Shown: positions 1 to 6,974, counted from the first letter of the stretch. The stretch is DNA of 15,896 nt from Lentisphaerota bacterium (GCA_012514865.1 JAAYZO010000049.1:1-15896); one strand, 5' to 3'. Translations and numbers: made by a program. The notes: generated by a model not told the origin, from the sequence alone.

Positions 1-26
1 GCCGTCGCGATCTTCAAACAGCCATG
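1..26 (+). repeat. Right end of a dispersed TIR element (copy C0, cut by window edge)
   Basis: These bases match the terminal part of the dispersed element described at 37-192: GCCGTCGCGATC followed by TTCAAACAGCCATG. The same bases recur exactly 166 bp downstream at 167-192. The rest of this copy would lie left of the window. It shows that the array here has at least three units. Confidence 0.7.
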
Positions 27-36
27 CGGGACTGAC

Positions 37-192
37 CAGGGATGTTTGAAAGTCCGGTTCTGGCACCCTTCCAGGGTGCATGGCGTGCAATCCGCGTTTC
101 CGGGGGTCGAGCTCTCGCGCGACCCCCGGCTACGATCTGGCACCCCTCCAGGGTGACCGAGTGAGCGCCGTCGCGATCTTCAAACAGCCATG
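37..192 (+). repeat. Dispersed TIR element, full-length copy C1
   Basis: This is a unit of about 156 bp that begins CAGGGATGTTTGAAAG and ends TTCAAACAGCCATG, so its ends are inverted repeats (TGTTTGAA / TTCAAACA). Inside are three hairpins: CACCC/GGGTG near 64-78, a perfect 10-bp stem CCGGGGGTCG / CGACCCCCGG at 100-109 and 120-129, and a second CACCC/GGGTG near 141-155. The same 10-bp direct repeat, CGGGACTGAC, lies on both sides (27-36 and 193-202). Open reading frames that cross it look like by-products of its GC content. Related copies lie at 203-348, 4746-4901, 14256-14465 and 15327-15484. Confidence 0.85.
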
Positions 193-202
193 CGGGACTG
201 AC

Positions 203-348
203 CAGGGCTGTTTGAAAGTCCGGTTCTGGCACCCCTCCAGCGCCCGCGGGGCGCGTGCCGGCCCCGATCATGTCTCCATGGAAATCGCGGTCGATTTTCA
301 CAGGAGGGTGACCACGCGGGTTGCTGACGCGATCATCGATCAGCCCTG
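203..348 (+). repeat. Dispersed TIR element, rearranged copy C2 with 65-bp cassette
   Basis: The ends are CAGGGCTGTTTGAAAG and ATCGATCAGCCCTG, a good inverted pair. The large central hairpin of the full-length copies is missing. After CTGGCACCCCTCCAG the sequence passes directly into a 65-bp cassette (241-305) that starts with a small GCGCCC/GGGCGC hairpin and contains AAATCG/CGATTT, then rejoins the normal right end at GGGTGACC. The cassette is also present at 14372-14436 with two differences. The missing core is what recombination between the two CTGGCACCC repeats inside a full-length element would remove. Confidence 0.8.
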
Positions 349-365
349 GCCGCCGCGGCCCGGCC

Positions 366-394
366 TGGCGCCGCGCCGGGCGCCGGCGTATACT
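366..394 (+). promoter_or_regulatory. Predicted sigma-70-type promoter for the URO-D family gene
   Basis: A -10-like TATACT at 389-394 lies 17 bp after TGGCGC at 366-371. The same TGGCGC with a 17-bp spacer is used in front of the thi operon. About 100 nt of GC-rich leader separate it from the start codon at 495; apart from a short repeated GCGACGCGCCGCCG word I see nothing further in that leader. The prediction rests on motif resemblance only. Confidence 0.45.
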
Positions 395-494
395 TCTGCA
401 GGCGCGACGCGCCGCCGCCGGCCACGCCGGGGCACGGCGAGTGCGACGCGCCGCCGTGGAACACGCGCCAAGAGCCGCCCCAGAGGACCCCGCG

Positions 495-1622
495 ATGCAC
501 CTCACACCGGATTACACGACGCTGCGGCAGACGACGGCCTTCGGCTACAGCGCCGCGGCCTGCTACCTCGCCTTCCAGGCCATGGGTGAGGTGCCCCTCC
601 ACGAGTTCTTCCAGAAGCCCGAGGCGTGCATCGAGGCCTACCGCAAGGGCGGCCCGCGCATCCGCGAGCTCTTCGGACCCGACGTCCACCTCAGCCCGCC
701 GGCCACACCGCCGATCAGCTACGGGCACCCCAATGGCCTCGGCGCCAAGCTCTTCTTCCCCGAGGGCGGCGAGGTCGGCGTCGAGCACCTCTGCACCGGC
801 TCGCTCGATGAGGCCATCGCGCTTCTGAAGAAGCCGGTCGACTACGCCCGCGCCGGGCTGTATCCCTTCTACGCCGACTTCCGCGAGCGCATGCAGGCCG
901 CCTTCCCGGGACAGCGCGTCGGCCTGAGCTGGGGCCTCGAGGGGCCCCTCACCACCGCCTACGAGCTGCGCGGCGACAGGTGGTTCACCGATGTCCTCGA
1001 CGAGCCGGAGAAGACCAAGGAGTTCCTGCGGCTCCTCACCGGCAGCATCCTCGACTTCCATGCCTTCCGCTGCCAGAGCGAGGGCCGCCTGCTGATCAGC
1101 CCCGACAGCGCCGGGCTCTGCGACGACATCGCCTCGATGATGCCCGACGGCCTCTGGGATGAGTACGTCCTGCCGTACTGGGACCTGTATTTCTCGGGCA
1201 TGACCAGCGGCCAGCGCCGAGCCCACGTCGAGGACCTCCGCGCCGCCCAGTTGCCCTACCTCGAGAAGGCCGCCCTGTGGTCGTACGACCCGTCGATCTC
1301 GCCGAAGCTCAACCCGCAGATCGTCGCCGCGCACTGCCGGGTGCCCTTCACCTGGCGCCTCGGCAGCTTCCACTACCGCGACATGAGCGTCCAGGACGTC
1401 ACCGACTTCGTCTTCCAGGCGACCGCCGATGGCGCCTCGTCGGTGCATACGGTCGTCGAGGGCAGCATGTGCACCGCGGCCACCGCCGAGAAGGTCCGCG
1501 CCTTCATTGCCGCCGCCAAGGAGGCCAAACGCCAGCTCGACGCCGGCGCCAGCCGCGCCGACCTCGCGGCCCAGGTCAGCCCGGCCGGCCGCCGCAAGTT
1601 CTGGGACCACTGGCGCGACTGA
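495..1622 (+). CDS. Uroporphyrinogen decarboxylase (URO-D) family protein
   Basis: This 375-aa protein belongs to the URO-D / corrinoid methyltransferase fold family, judged from the GLEGPL segment at residues 147-152 followed by ELRG, the 'DEPEKTKEFL' helix, and a DD...WDEYVLPYW segment that mirrors the family's cdd...P..f.efv.Py pattern. The start at 495 is chosen because AGAGGA lies 7 nt upstream; the reading frame stays open upstream to 321 but that part is low-complexity and overlaps the repeat. Known relatives decarboxylate uroporphyrinogen or move methyl groups between corrinoid proteins and thiols. A clear HxC...C zinc motif of the MtaA/MtbA methyltransferases is not obvious, and the classic HemE N-terminal arginine motif is also not seen. 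Its substrate cannot be read from sequence. PVC bacteria often carry many such paralogues. It stands alone, with its own promoter, upstream of the thiamine operon. Confidence 0.8.
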   Translation: MHLTPDYTTLRQTTAFGYSAAACYLAFQAMGEVPLHEFFQKPEACIEAYRKGGPRIRELFGPDVHLSPPATPPISYGHPNGLGAKLFFPEGGEVGVEHLCTGSLDEAIALLKKPVDYARAGLYPFYADFRERMQAAFPGQRVGLSWGLEGPLTTAYELRGDRWFTDVLDEPEKTKEFLRLLTGSILDFHAFRCQSEGRLLISPDSAGLCDDIASMMPDGLWDEYVLPYWDLYFSGMTSGQRRAHVEDLRAAQLPYLEKAALWSYDPSISPKLNPQIVAAHCRVPFTWRLGSFHYRDMSVQDVTDFVFQATADGASSVHTVVEGSMCTAATAEKVRAFIAAAKEAKRQLDAGASRADLAAQVSPAGRRKFWDHWRD

Positions 1623-1639
1623 CGCCGCCGCGCTAGAGT
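1611..1639 (+). promoter_or_regulatory. Predicted promoter of the thiSGHF operon
   Basis: TGGCGC at 1611-1616 is followed after 17 bp by TAGAGT at 1634-1639, which places transcription start near 1646, a few bases before the riboswitch. The -35 box overlaps the last codons of the URO-D gene. The same -35 word and spacing occur at 366-394. Confidence 0.45.
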
Positions 1640-1650
1640 ACGCCTTAACG

Positions 1651-1729
1651 ATGCCGGGGTGTTCGCCGAAGGGCGGACTGAGATCACACCCGCAGCACCT
1701 GATCCGGGTAATACCGGCGAAGGGAGCAT
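1651..1729 (+). promoter_or_regulatory. TPP riboswitch (THI element)
   Basis: The sequence carries the conserved landmarks of the thiamine pyrophosphate aptamer in order: GGGGTGT, then CTGAGA at 1678-1683, ACACCC, ACCTGATCCGGGTAAT, ACCGGCGAAGGGA. The pairings expected of the fold are present: P1 as ATGC (1651-1654) with GCAT (1726-1729), P2 as GGGTGT with ACACCC, P3 as TCGCC with GGCGGA, and the CCGG arm following CTGAT. This RNA binds TPP directly. It lies just ahead of a terminator hairpin and the thi genes, so it should reduce expression of thiSGHF when TPP is plentiful. Confidence 0.95.
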
Positions 1730-1746
1730 ATCCGTGCATGCGCCAG

Positions 1747-1780
1747 CGGGCGCCCGGCCATCGGGCGCCCGTTGTGTTTT
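1747..1780 (+). terminator. Intrinsic terminator of the TPP riboswitch (attenuator)
   Basis: CGGGCGCCC (1747-1755) and GGGCGCCCG (1763-1771) form a perfect 9-bp GC stem with a 7-nt loop, followed by TTGTGTTTT. It sits between the TPP aptamer and the thiS ribosome-binding site, the expected layout for riboswitch control by transcription termination. I did not find an unambiguous anti-terminator partner. Confidence 0.85.
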
Positions 1781-1802
1781 AACAGCCTGGAGGCCCGTCG
1801 CC

Positions 1803-2003
1803 ATGCGACTCATAGTCAACGGCGAGACCCTGCTGCTGCCCGCGGTGACCGACCTGCCGTCGCTGCTGGCGGCCCTCGACCTGCGCGGCGACCGCGTCGC
1901 CCTGCTGGTCAACGACGACGTCGTGCCACTCGAGGCGCGGCCGACACACGTCCTGCGCGACGACGACCGCGTCGAAATCCTCACCTTTGCCGGCGGAGGC
2001 TGA
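1803..2003 (+). CDS. thiS: Sulfur carrier protein ThiS
   Basis: This 66-aa ubiquitin-fold protein begins MRLIVNGE and ends FAGGG, the diglycine tail that is adenylated by ThiF and then charged as a thiocarboxylate. It donates sulfur to the thiazole ring of thiamine. TGGAGG at 1788-1793 lies 9 nt before the ATG and decides the start; an upstream in-frame extension would run into the riboswitch. It is the first gene of thiSGHF, directly after the TPP riboswitch and terminator, and thiG starts 8 nt after its stop codon. Length and tail are normal for the family. Confidence 0.95.
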   Translation: MRLIVNGETLLLPAVTDLPSLLAALDLRGDRVALLVNDDVVPLEARPTHVLRDDDRVEILTFAGGG

Positions 2004-2011
2004 ATCCTGCC

Positions 2012-2830
2012 ATGAACCCGAATCACGATCCCACCGACAGCGCCGACGCCCTGACCCTCGGCGAACAGACCTTCTCCTCGCGACTCATCCTCGGCACCGG
2101 CAAGTTCGCCAGCACCGCCGCCATGGTGCAGGCGGTCAAGGCCTCCGGCGCCGAGCTGGTCACTGTCGCCCTGCGCCGCGTCAACCGCGAACGCCCCGAC
2201 GACGACCTCTTCACGCCCCTCGCCCAGCTCGAGGGCGTGACCCTCATGCCGAACACCTCCGGCGCCCGCAACGCCCGCGAGGCCATCACCGCGGCGCGCC
2301 TGGCCCGGCAGCTCTGCGACAGCCGCTTCATCAAGGTCGAGATCCACCCCAACCCGCACCACCTCATGCCCGATGCCCTGGAGACCTACGAGGCCTGCCG
2401 GGTCCTCGCCGCCGAGGGCTTCTGGGTGATGCCGTACATGCCGCCGGACCCGGTCCTGGCCAAGCGCCTCGAGGAGGTCGGCTGCGTCTCGGTGATGCCC
2501 CTGGGCTCGGCCATCGGCAGCGGCCACGGGCTGGCCGCCGCCGACCTGCTGCGGCTGATCCTGCGCGACAGCCGCATCCCGGTGATCGTCGACGCCGGCC
2601 TGCGCGCGCCCTCGGAGGCGGCCGCGGCCATGGAGATGGGCTGCGGCGCGGTGCTGGTCAACAGCGCCATCGCGGTGGCAGGCGACCCGGCGGCGATGGC
2701 GACGGCCTTCGCCGGCGCCGTCCGGGCCGGCCGCGCGGCCTACCGCGCCGGCCTCATGCCGCGCGGCACCGCCGCCGTCGCCAGCAGCCCGCTGACCGCC
2801 TTCCTGAGCACCCCGAGGGCCGACGCATGA
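2012..2830 (+). CDS. thiG: Thiazole synthase ThiG
   Basis: This 272-aa TIM-barrel enzyme condenses deoxyxylulose 5-phosphate, dehydroglycine and ThiS-thiocarboxylate to the thiazole phosphate precursor of thiamine. Family landmarks are LILGTGKF near residue 30, MPNTSGA, the presumed Schiff-base lysine K108 in FIKVEI, MPLGSAIGSG, the phosphate-binding IPVIVDAGLRAPSEAA stretch, and the C-terminal DPAAMATAF...AGRAAY. The usual NTAGC is NTSGA here and IKLEV is IKVEI, both conservative. A start at 2012 gives a family-typical length. The gene ends in an ATGA overlap with thiH, which indicates translational coupling. ThiG acts in the cytoplasm in complex with ThiS, and ThiH delivers its glycine-derived substrate. 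Confidence 0.95.
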   Translation: MNPNHDPTDSADALTLGEQTFSSRLILGTGKFASTAAMVQAVKASGAELVTVALRRVNRERPDDDLFTPLAQLEGVTLMPNTSGARNAREAITAARLARQLCDSRFIKVEIHPNPHHLMPDALETYEACRVLAAEGFWVMPYMPPDPVLAKRLEEVGCVSVMPLGSAIGSGHGLAAADLLRLILRDSRIPVIVDAGLRAPSEAAAAMEMGCGAVLVNSAIAVAGDPAAMATAFAGAVRAGRAAYRAGLMPRGTAAVASSPLTAFLSTPRADA

Positions 2831-3987
2831 GCACCGCCCCCGCCGCCCTGCCCGCCTGGCTCGACCCGACGCCGTGGCTCGCGGTCGCTGCCACGGCGCG
2901 GCCTGCCGATGTCGAGGCGGCCCTGGCCTGCGAGAACCCCGGCGCCCGCGAGCTGGCCGCCATGCTCTCGCCGGCCGGCGAGGCCTACCTCGAGGCCATG
3001 GCCCAGCGCGCCCGGGCCCTGACCCGCCGGCACTTCGGCGATACCATCACCCTCTACGTGCCCCTCTACCTCTCGAACTTCTGTTCGAACGGCTGCGCCT
3101 ACTGCGCCTTCGCCGCCGACCGGCGCATCCCGCGACGGGCCCTGACCCCCGCCGAGATCGACCACGAGCTCGACGCCCTCGCCAGCCTCGGCTTCGAGGA
3201 GGTCCTCCTCCTCACCGGGGAACGCACCCCGCAGGCCGACCTCGACTACCTGGCCGAGGCCGTCCGCCGCGCCGCCCGGCGCTTCCATCAGGTCGCCGTC
3301 GAGGCCTTCCCCATGAGCACCGACGAGTACCGCGTCCTCGTCGACGCCGGCTGCACCGGCGTCACGGTCTACCAGGAGACCTACGAGCCGCGGCTCTACG
3401 ACCGCCTGCACCGCTGGGGCCCCAAGAAGGACTTCCTGGCGCGCCTGGAGACACCGTCGCGGGCCCTGCGCGCCGGGGTGCACAGCGTCGGCCTCGGGGC
3501 CCTGCTCGGGCTGCACGACCCGATCCACGACGCCCTCTGCCTCTACCTGCACGCCCGCCACCTCCTCCGCGAGCACTGGCGCGCCGGCGTCGCGCTGTCC
3601 TTCCCGCGTCTGCGCCCCCAGGCCGGCGATTTCACCGCGCCCTGCCCGATCGACGACGCCTGGCTGGCACGGCTCATCTGCGCCTGCCGCATCTGCCTGC
3701 CGGAGGTGCCCCTGCTCCTCTCCACCCGCGAGAGCGCCGCCTTCCGCGACGGCATGGCCGGCCTCGGGATCTCGAAGATGAGCATTGCCAGCCGGACCAC
3801 CGTCGGCGGCTATGACCGTGAGCGCGACGACGGCGTCGGCCAGTTTGAGGTCAATGACCACCGCGATATCGACACCTTCTGCGCCAGCCTCCGGGCGCGA
3901 CACCTGCAGCCGGTCTTCAAGAGCTGGGATGCCTCCTACCGTGAACACCCACAGGACCTCGACACCCTCACGGCTCATGCCGGCTGA
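2827..3987 (+). CDS. thiH: 2-iminoacetate synthase (tyrosine lyase) ThiH
   Basis: This 386-aa radical SAM enzyme cleaves tyrosine to p-cresol and dehydroglycine (2-iminoacetate), the substrate for ThiG. The cluster-binding CxxxCxxC motif is visible as CSNGCAYC, with Cys86, Cys90 and Cys93. Further family features are LLTGE shortly after it, VYQETYEP, HRWGPKKDF, VGLGALLGL, and a C-terminal FEVNDHRD...PVFKSWD segment that corresponds to the end of E. coli ThiH. Its ATG overlaps the thiG stop codon. ThiH is oxygen-sensitive, in contrast to the glycine oxidase ThiO used by many aerobes, so its presence suggests that thiazole is made under low oxygen. Length matches the family. Confidence 0.95.
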   Translation: MSTAPAALPAWLDPTPWLAVAATARPADVEAALACENPGARELAAMLSPAGEAYLEAMAQRARALTRRHFGDTITLYVPLYLSNFCSNGCAYCAFAADRRIPRRALTPAEIDHELDALASLGFEEVLLLTGERTPQADLDYLAEAVRRAARRFHQVAVEAFPMSTDEYRVLVDAGCTGVTVYQETYEPRLYDRLHRWGPKKDFLARLETPSRALRAGVHSVGLGALLGLHDPIHDALCLYLHARHLLREHWRAGVALSFPRLRPQAGDFTAPCPIDDAWLARLICACRICLPEVPLLLSTRESAAFRDGMAGLGISKMSIASRTTVGGYDRERDDGVGQFEVNDHRDIDTFCASLRARHLQPVFKSWDASYREHPQDLDTLTAHAG

Positions 3988-4741
3988 ACCCCGCGGCGAC
4001 GACGCGCAGCGCTTCGCCCGGCAGTTGGCCCTCCCGGAGATCGGTCCGGCGGGCCAGGCACGCCTCCGCCAGGCCAGGGCCTGCATCGTCGGCCTCGGCG
4101 GCCTGGGCTCGCCCGCCGCCTTCTACCTCGCCGCCGCCGGCGTCGGCACGATCGACCTCGTCGACGGCGACCGCGTCGACTGCAGCAACCTCCAGCGACA
4201 GATCCTCTATGGCAGCGCCGACCTCGACCGGCCGAAGGTCGAGGCCGCCGCCGAACGCCTGCGCGCCCTCGACCCCGGCGTCGCCCTCCGACTCTGGCCC
4301 GAACGCCTCACGCCCGACAACGCCGATGACATCCTCGCCGAGGCCGACGTCGTCATCGATGCCACCGACTCGCCCGCCGCCAAGTTCCTCATCGCCGACT
4401 GCTGCCATGCCCGCGGACGGCCTTACGTCCACGGCGGCATCGCCGCCTTCACCGGCCAGCTCATGACCGTCCTGCCCGGGCGTACCGCCTGCTGTCGCTG
4501 CCTGTTCGACGCGCCGCCGCCGGCCGACGGCGCCCCGCCGCGCGGCCCCCTCGGGGTCGTCCCCGGGGTCATCGGCACCCTTCAGGCCACCGAGGCCATC
4601 AAGGTCATCCTCGGCCTCGGCGACCTGCTCTGCAACCGCATGCTCGTCTTCGATGCCCTGCGCCTGGCCGTGCGCACGGTCCCCGTGCGCCGCCGCCCGA
4701 GCTGCCGGCTCTGCGGCCGGGCGCCGGCGCCGGCGCCGTGA
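3977..4741 (+). CDS. thiF: ThiS adenylyltransferase ThiF (MoeB/HesA/E1-like)
   Basis: This 254-aa E1-like enzyme adenylates the C-terminal glycine of ThiS. The nucleotide loop GLGGLG is at residues 39-44, followed by DLVDGDRVDCSNLQRQ, the conserved ATP-binding aspartate, arginine and glutamine region, and IDATDS. Two CxxC pairs (C172/C175 and C243/C246) form the expected structural zinc site. The loop that normally carries the catalytic cysteine before GVLG..PGVIG reads GAPPRGPLG here, with Ala186 where cysteine is expected. The start ATG overlaps thiH by 11 nt. An ATG further upstream (3785) would overlap thiH extensively and is not used. Assignment as ThiF rather than MoeB rests on the operon. 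The stop codon lies inside an 8-bp direct repeat that flanks the next element. Confidence 0.9.
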   Translation: MPAEPRGDDAQRFARQLALPEIGPAGQARLRQARACIVGLGGLGSPAAFYLAAAGVGTIDLVDGDRVDCSNLQRQILYGSADLDRPKVEAAAERLRALDPGVALRLWPERLTPDNADDILAEADVVIDATDSPAAKFLIADCCHARGRPYVHGGIAAFTGQLMTVLPGRTACCRCLFDAPPPADGAPPRGPLGVVPGVIGTLQATEAIKVILGLGDLLCNRMLVFDALRLAVRTVPVRRRPSCRLCGRAPAPAP

Positions 4742-4909
4742 CGTCCAGGGCTGTTTGAAAGTCCGGTTCTGGCACCCCTTCAGGGTGCGTGGTGTGTGGG
4801 TTCGCGTTTCCGGGGGTCGTGCTGCGCGCGACCCCCGGCTACGATCTGGCACCCGTTCAGGGTGACCAGGTGAGCGCTGACGCGATCTTCGATCAGCCCT
4901 GCGTGACGT
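4737..4909 (+). mobile_element. MITE-like TIR element (copy C3) with apparent 8-bp target-site duplication
   Basis: The element proper is 4746-4901 (156 bp), beginning CAGGGCTGTTTGAAAG and ending GATCAGCCCTG. Its terminal 8 bases CAGGGCTG / CAGCCCTG are perfect inverted repeats. It is flanked by the direct repeat CGTGACGT at 4737-4744 and 4902-4909, abutting the right end and one base from the left end. Three hairpins lie inside, the largest at 4810-4838 with a 10-bp GC stem. It encodes no protein. The left flanking repeat contains the thiF stop codon. Joining the two flanks restores a plausible uninterrupted thiF-typA intergenic sequence. Confidence 0.75.
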
Positions 4910-4919
4910 TCGCCGCGCG

Positions 4920-4948
4920 CTGGCCTTGCGTGCGCCGCAGGCTATAGT
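4920..4948 (+). promoter_or_regulatory. Predicted promoter of typA
   Basis: TATAGT at 4943-4948 is the best -10 box in the gap. CTGGCC at 4920-4925, 17 bp upstream, resembles the TGGCGC -35 boxes of the two promoters at 366 and 1611. A leader of about 105 nt follows with several GC-rich imperfect hairpins and no recognised riboswitch. Confidence 0.4.
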
Positions 4949-5059
4949 ATCGGGTTCAGCCCCTTCCCGAGAACCGCGCGTCAGGCGCGTCGGCGGCCAT
5001 CGGCCGTCGCGGTGCCGTGCCGCGGCTCTTGGGCGCACTCAGTCAGCACCAGGATCCCC

Positions 5060-6874
5060 ATGGAACAAAGCAAGATCCGCAACATCGCGATCATCGCGCA
5101 CGTCGATCACGGCAAGACCACCCTGGTCGATGTCTTCTTCCGCCAGGGCCACATGTTCCGCGACAACCAGCAGGTCGCCGAACGGCTGATGGATTCCATG
5201 GACCTGGAGCGCGAGCGCGGCATCACCATCGCCGCCAAGAATGGCTCCTTCCGCTACAACGACTACTGGATCAACATCATCGACACCCCCGGACACGCCG
5301 ACTTCGGCGGCCAGGTCGAGCGCGTCCTGAAGATGGCCGACGGCGCCCTCCTCCTGGTCGACGCCGCCGAGGGCCCCATGCCGCAGACCTACTTCGTGCT
5401 CAAGAAGGCCCTCGCCCTGAGCCTGCCCATCATCGTGGTGATCAACAAGATCGACAAGCCGGCGGCGCGTCCGCACTGGGCCGTCGACCAGGTCTTCGAC
5501 CTCTTCGTCAAGCTCGGCGCTCCGGATCACATCCTGGACTTCCCGGTCGTCTACGCCTGCGCCCGCGACGGCTTCGCGGTGAACGACCCGACCGACACGC
5601 CGAAGGACCTCTCGCCGCTGTGCGAGAAGATCGTGGCGCACATCCCGCCGCCGAGCGGCTCGCCGGATGAGCCCCTGCAGATGCTGGTCAGCAGCATCGA
5701 CTACTCGCCCTACCTCGGCCGCCTCGGCATCGGCAAGATCACCTCCGGGACGCTGAACACCAACAAGGATATCGTCGTCGTCCTGCGTGACGGCGAGACC
5801 ATCCCGGCGCGGATTACCAAGGTCTACCGTTTCGAGGTCAACCGCCAGATCCCGATCGAGGTGGCGGGCACCGGCGAGATCGTGGCCGTGGCCGGCATGG
5901 ACGAGGTCACCGTCGGCGTGACCTACACCGACCCGGACGACCCGCGGCCGCTGCCGCCGTCGCCCATCGACCCGCCCACCATCAGCATGAACTTCATCCC
6001 CAACGACTCGCCGTTCGCGGGCCGCGAGGGCACCTTCGTCACCAGCCGCCACCTGGCCGACCGCCTCCAGCACGAGTGCATGAGCGACGTCGCCCTGCAC
6101 GTCGAGCCGGTCAGCGACGGCATGGGCTACAAGGTCAGCGGCCGCGGCGAGATGCACCTCTCCATCCTGATCGAGCGCATGCGTCGCGAGGGCTACGAGC
6201 TGCAGGTGACCCGACCGCAGGTGATCCTGCACGAGGAGAACGGCCAGGTCACCGAGCCCTACGAGGAGCTCACCATCGACGTCGACGAGAGCTGCGTCGG
6301 TGCCGTCATCGAGAACCTCGGCCAGCGCCGCGGCCTGATGCTGGCCATGGAGACCGCCAACGGCATGGCCCGGCTGGTCTACCGCATCCCGACGCGCGGC
6401 CTGCTCGGCTTCCGCGGCGAGTTCCTGACCGACAGCAAGGGCCTCGGCGTCATGAACTACATCTTCAGCGATTACGGCCCCTACGCCGGGCCCATCCGCG
6501 GCCGCCAGCGCGGGGTCCTCATCTCCATGCTCGACGGCGCCACCGTCGCCTATGCCCTCTTCAACCTCCAGGACCGCGGCCGGCTCTTCGTCGGACCCGG
6601 CAAGAACATCTACCGCGGCCAGATCATCGGCGAGCACTGCCGCGACAACGACCTCCTGGTCAACCCCTGCAAGGGCAAGAAGCTGACCAACATGCGGGCC
6701 TCCGGCTCGGATGAGAATGTCATCCTGACGCCGCCCGTGATCATGAGCCTCGAAGAGTATATTGCCTACATCAACGACGACGAGCTGGTCGAGATCACCC
6801 CGGCCGACATCCGCCTGCGCAAGCGCGAAGTGCGCAAGTGGTACGGGCCCTCGAGCAGCGACGAGCGGGGCTGA
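5060..6874 (+). CDS. typA: Translational GTPase TypA/BipA
   Basis: This 604-aa protein has the full architecture of the EF-G-like GTPase TypA (BipA), which binds the 70S ribosome and aids ribosome assembly and translation under stress or cold. The G domain shows AHVDHGKTT at residues 13-21, ERGITI in switch I, DTPGH at 75-79 and NKID at 129-132. The usual SA of the G5 loop is CA here (YACARDG). The TypA-specific C-terminal region is complete: RGLLGFRGEFLTDSKG, GVLISMLDG, GPGKNIYRGQIIGEH, NMRASGSDE, and an end with LRKREVRKWY. AGGA 5 nt before the ATG supports the start at 5060. It appears to be transcribed on its own; the next gene starts 117 nt downstream after a strong hairpin. Confidence 0.97.
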   Translation: MEQSKIRNIAIIAHVDHGKTTLVDVFFRQGHMFRDNQQVAERLMDSMDLERERGITIAAKNGSFRYNDYWINIIDTPGHADFGGQVERVLKMADGALLLVDAAEGPMPQTYFVLKKALALSLPIIVVINKIDKPAARPHWAVDQVFDLFVKLGAPDHILDFPVVYACARDGFAVNDPTDTPKDLSPLCEKIVAHIPPPSGSPDEPLQMLVSSIDYSPYLGRLGIGKITSGTLNTNKDIVVVLRDGETIPARITKVYRFEVNRQIPIEVAGTGEIVAVAGMDEVTVGVTYTDPDDPRPLPPSPIDPPTISMNFIPNDSPFAGREGTFVTSRHLADRLQHECMSDVALHVEPVSDGMGYKVSGRGEMHLSILIERMRREGYELQVTRPQVILHEENGQVTEPYEELTIDVDESCVGAVIENLGQRRGLMLAMETANGMARLVYRIPTRGLLGFRGEFLTDSKGLGVMNYIFSDYGPYAGPIRGRQRGVLISMLDGATVAYALFNLQDRGRLFVGPGKNIYRGQIIGEHCRDNDLLVNPCKGKKLTNMRASGSDENVILTPPVIMSLEEYIAYINDDELVEITPADIRLRKREVRKWYGPSSSDERG

Positions 6875-6947
6875 GCCGGCACGCGGCCGGGCCGCGCGCG
6901 TGACCTGCACGCCGCGCGGCATCCGGCGGCATCCGGTGAACCGAATG

Positions 6948-6974
6948 CGGCCGGAGCGCCCTGCGCTCCGGCCG
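6948..6974 (+). other. Strong 11-bp hairpin just before the slyD-like ribosome-binding site
   Basis: CGGCCGGAGCG at 6948-6958 and CGCTCCGGCCG at 6964-6974 pair perfectly over a 5-nt loop (CCCTG). The stem ends 3 nt before the TGGAGGA ribosome-binding site of the next gene. No T tract follows, so it does not look like a standard terminator for typA. It may act as an RNA-level boundary or a translation control element. Confidence 0.6.

Noticed and set aside
1..348. A CRISPR array
   Set aside because: The repeated units are about 156 bp with constant 10-bp spacers and internal hairpins; there are no short repeats with unique spacers and no cas genes.
14..589. Small proteins encoded across the repeat array, containing ATPGYDLAPLQ-like text
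   Set aside because: The same text appears wherever the repeat occurs, in differing frames and directions, with no ribosome-binding site. It is the translated repeat, not a gene.
495..1622. HemE, the haem-pathway uroporphyrinogen decarboxylase
   Set aside because: The protein is of the right fold family, but the classic HemE N-terminal motif is not visible and no haem genes lie nearby, so only the family name is given.
4747..4900. The repeat copies as ordinary terminators after thiF and the prepilin-like gene
   Set aside because: They have strong hairpins but no T tracts, and other copies lie upstream of genes or between divergent genes, so termination is at most a secondary effect.
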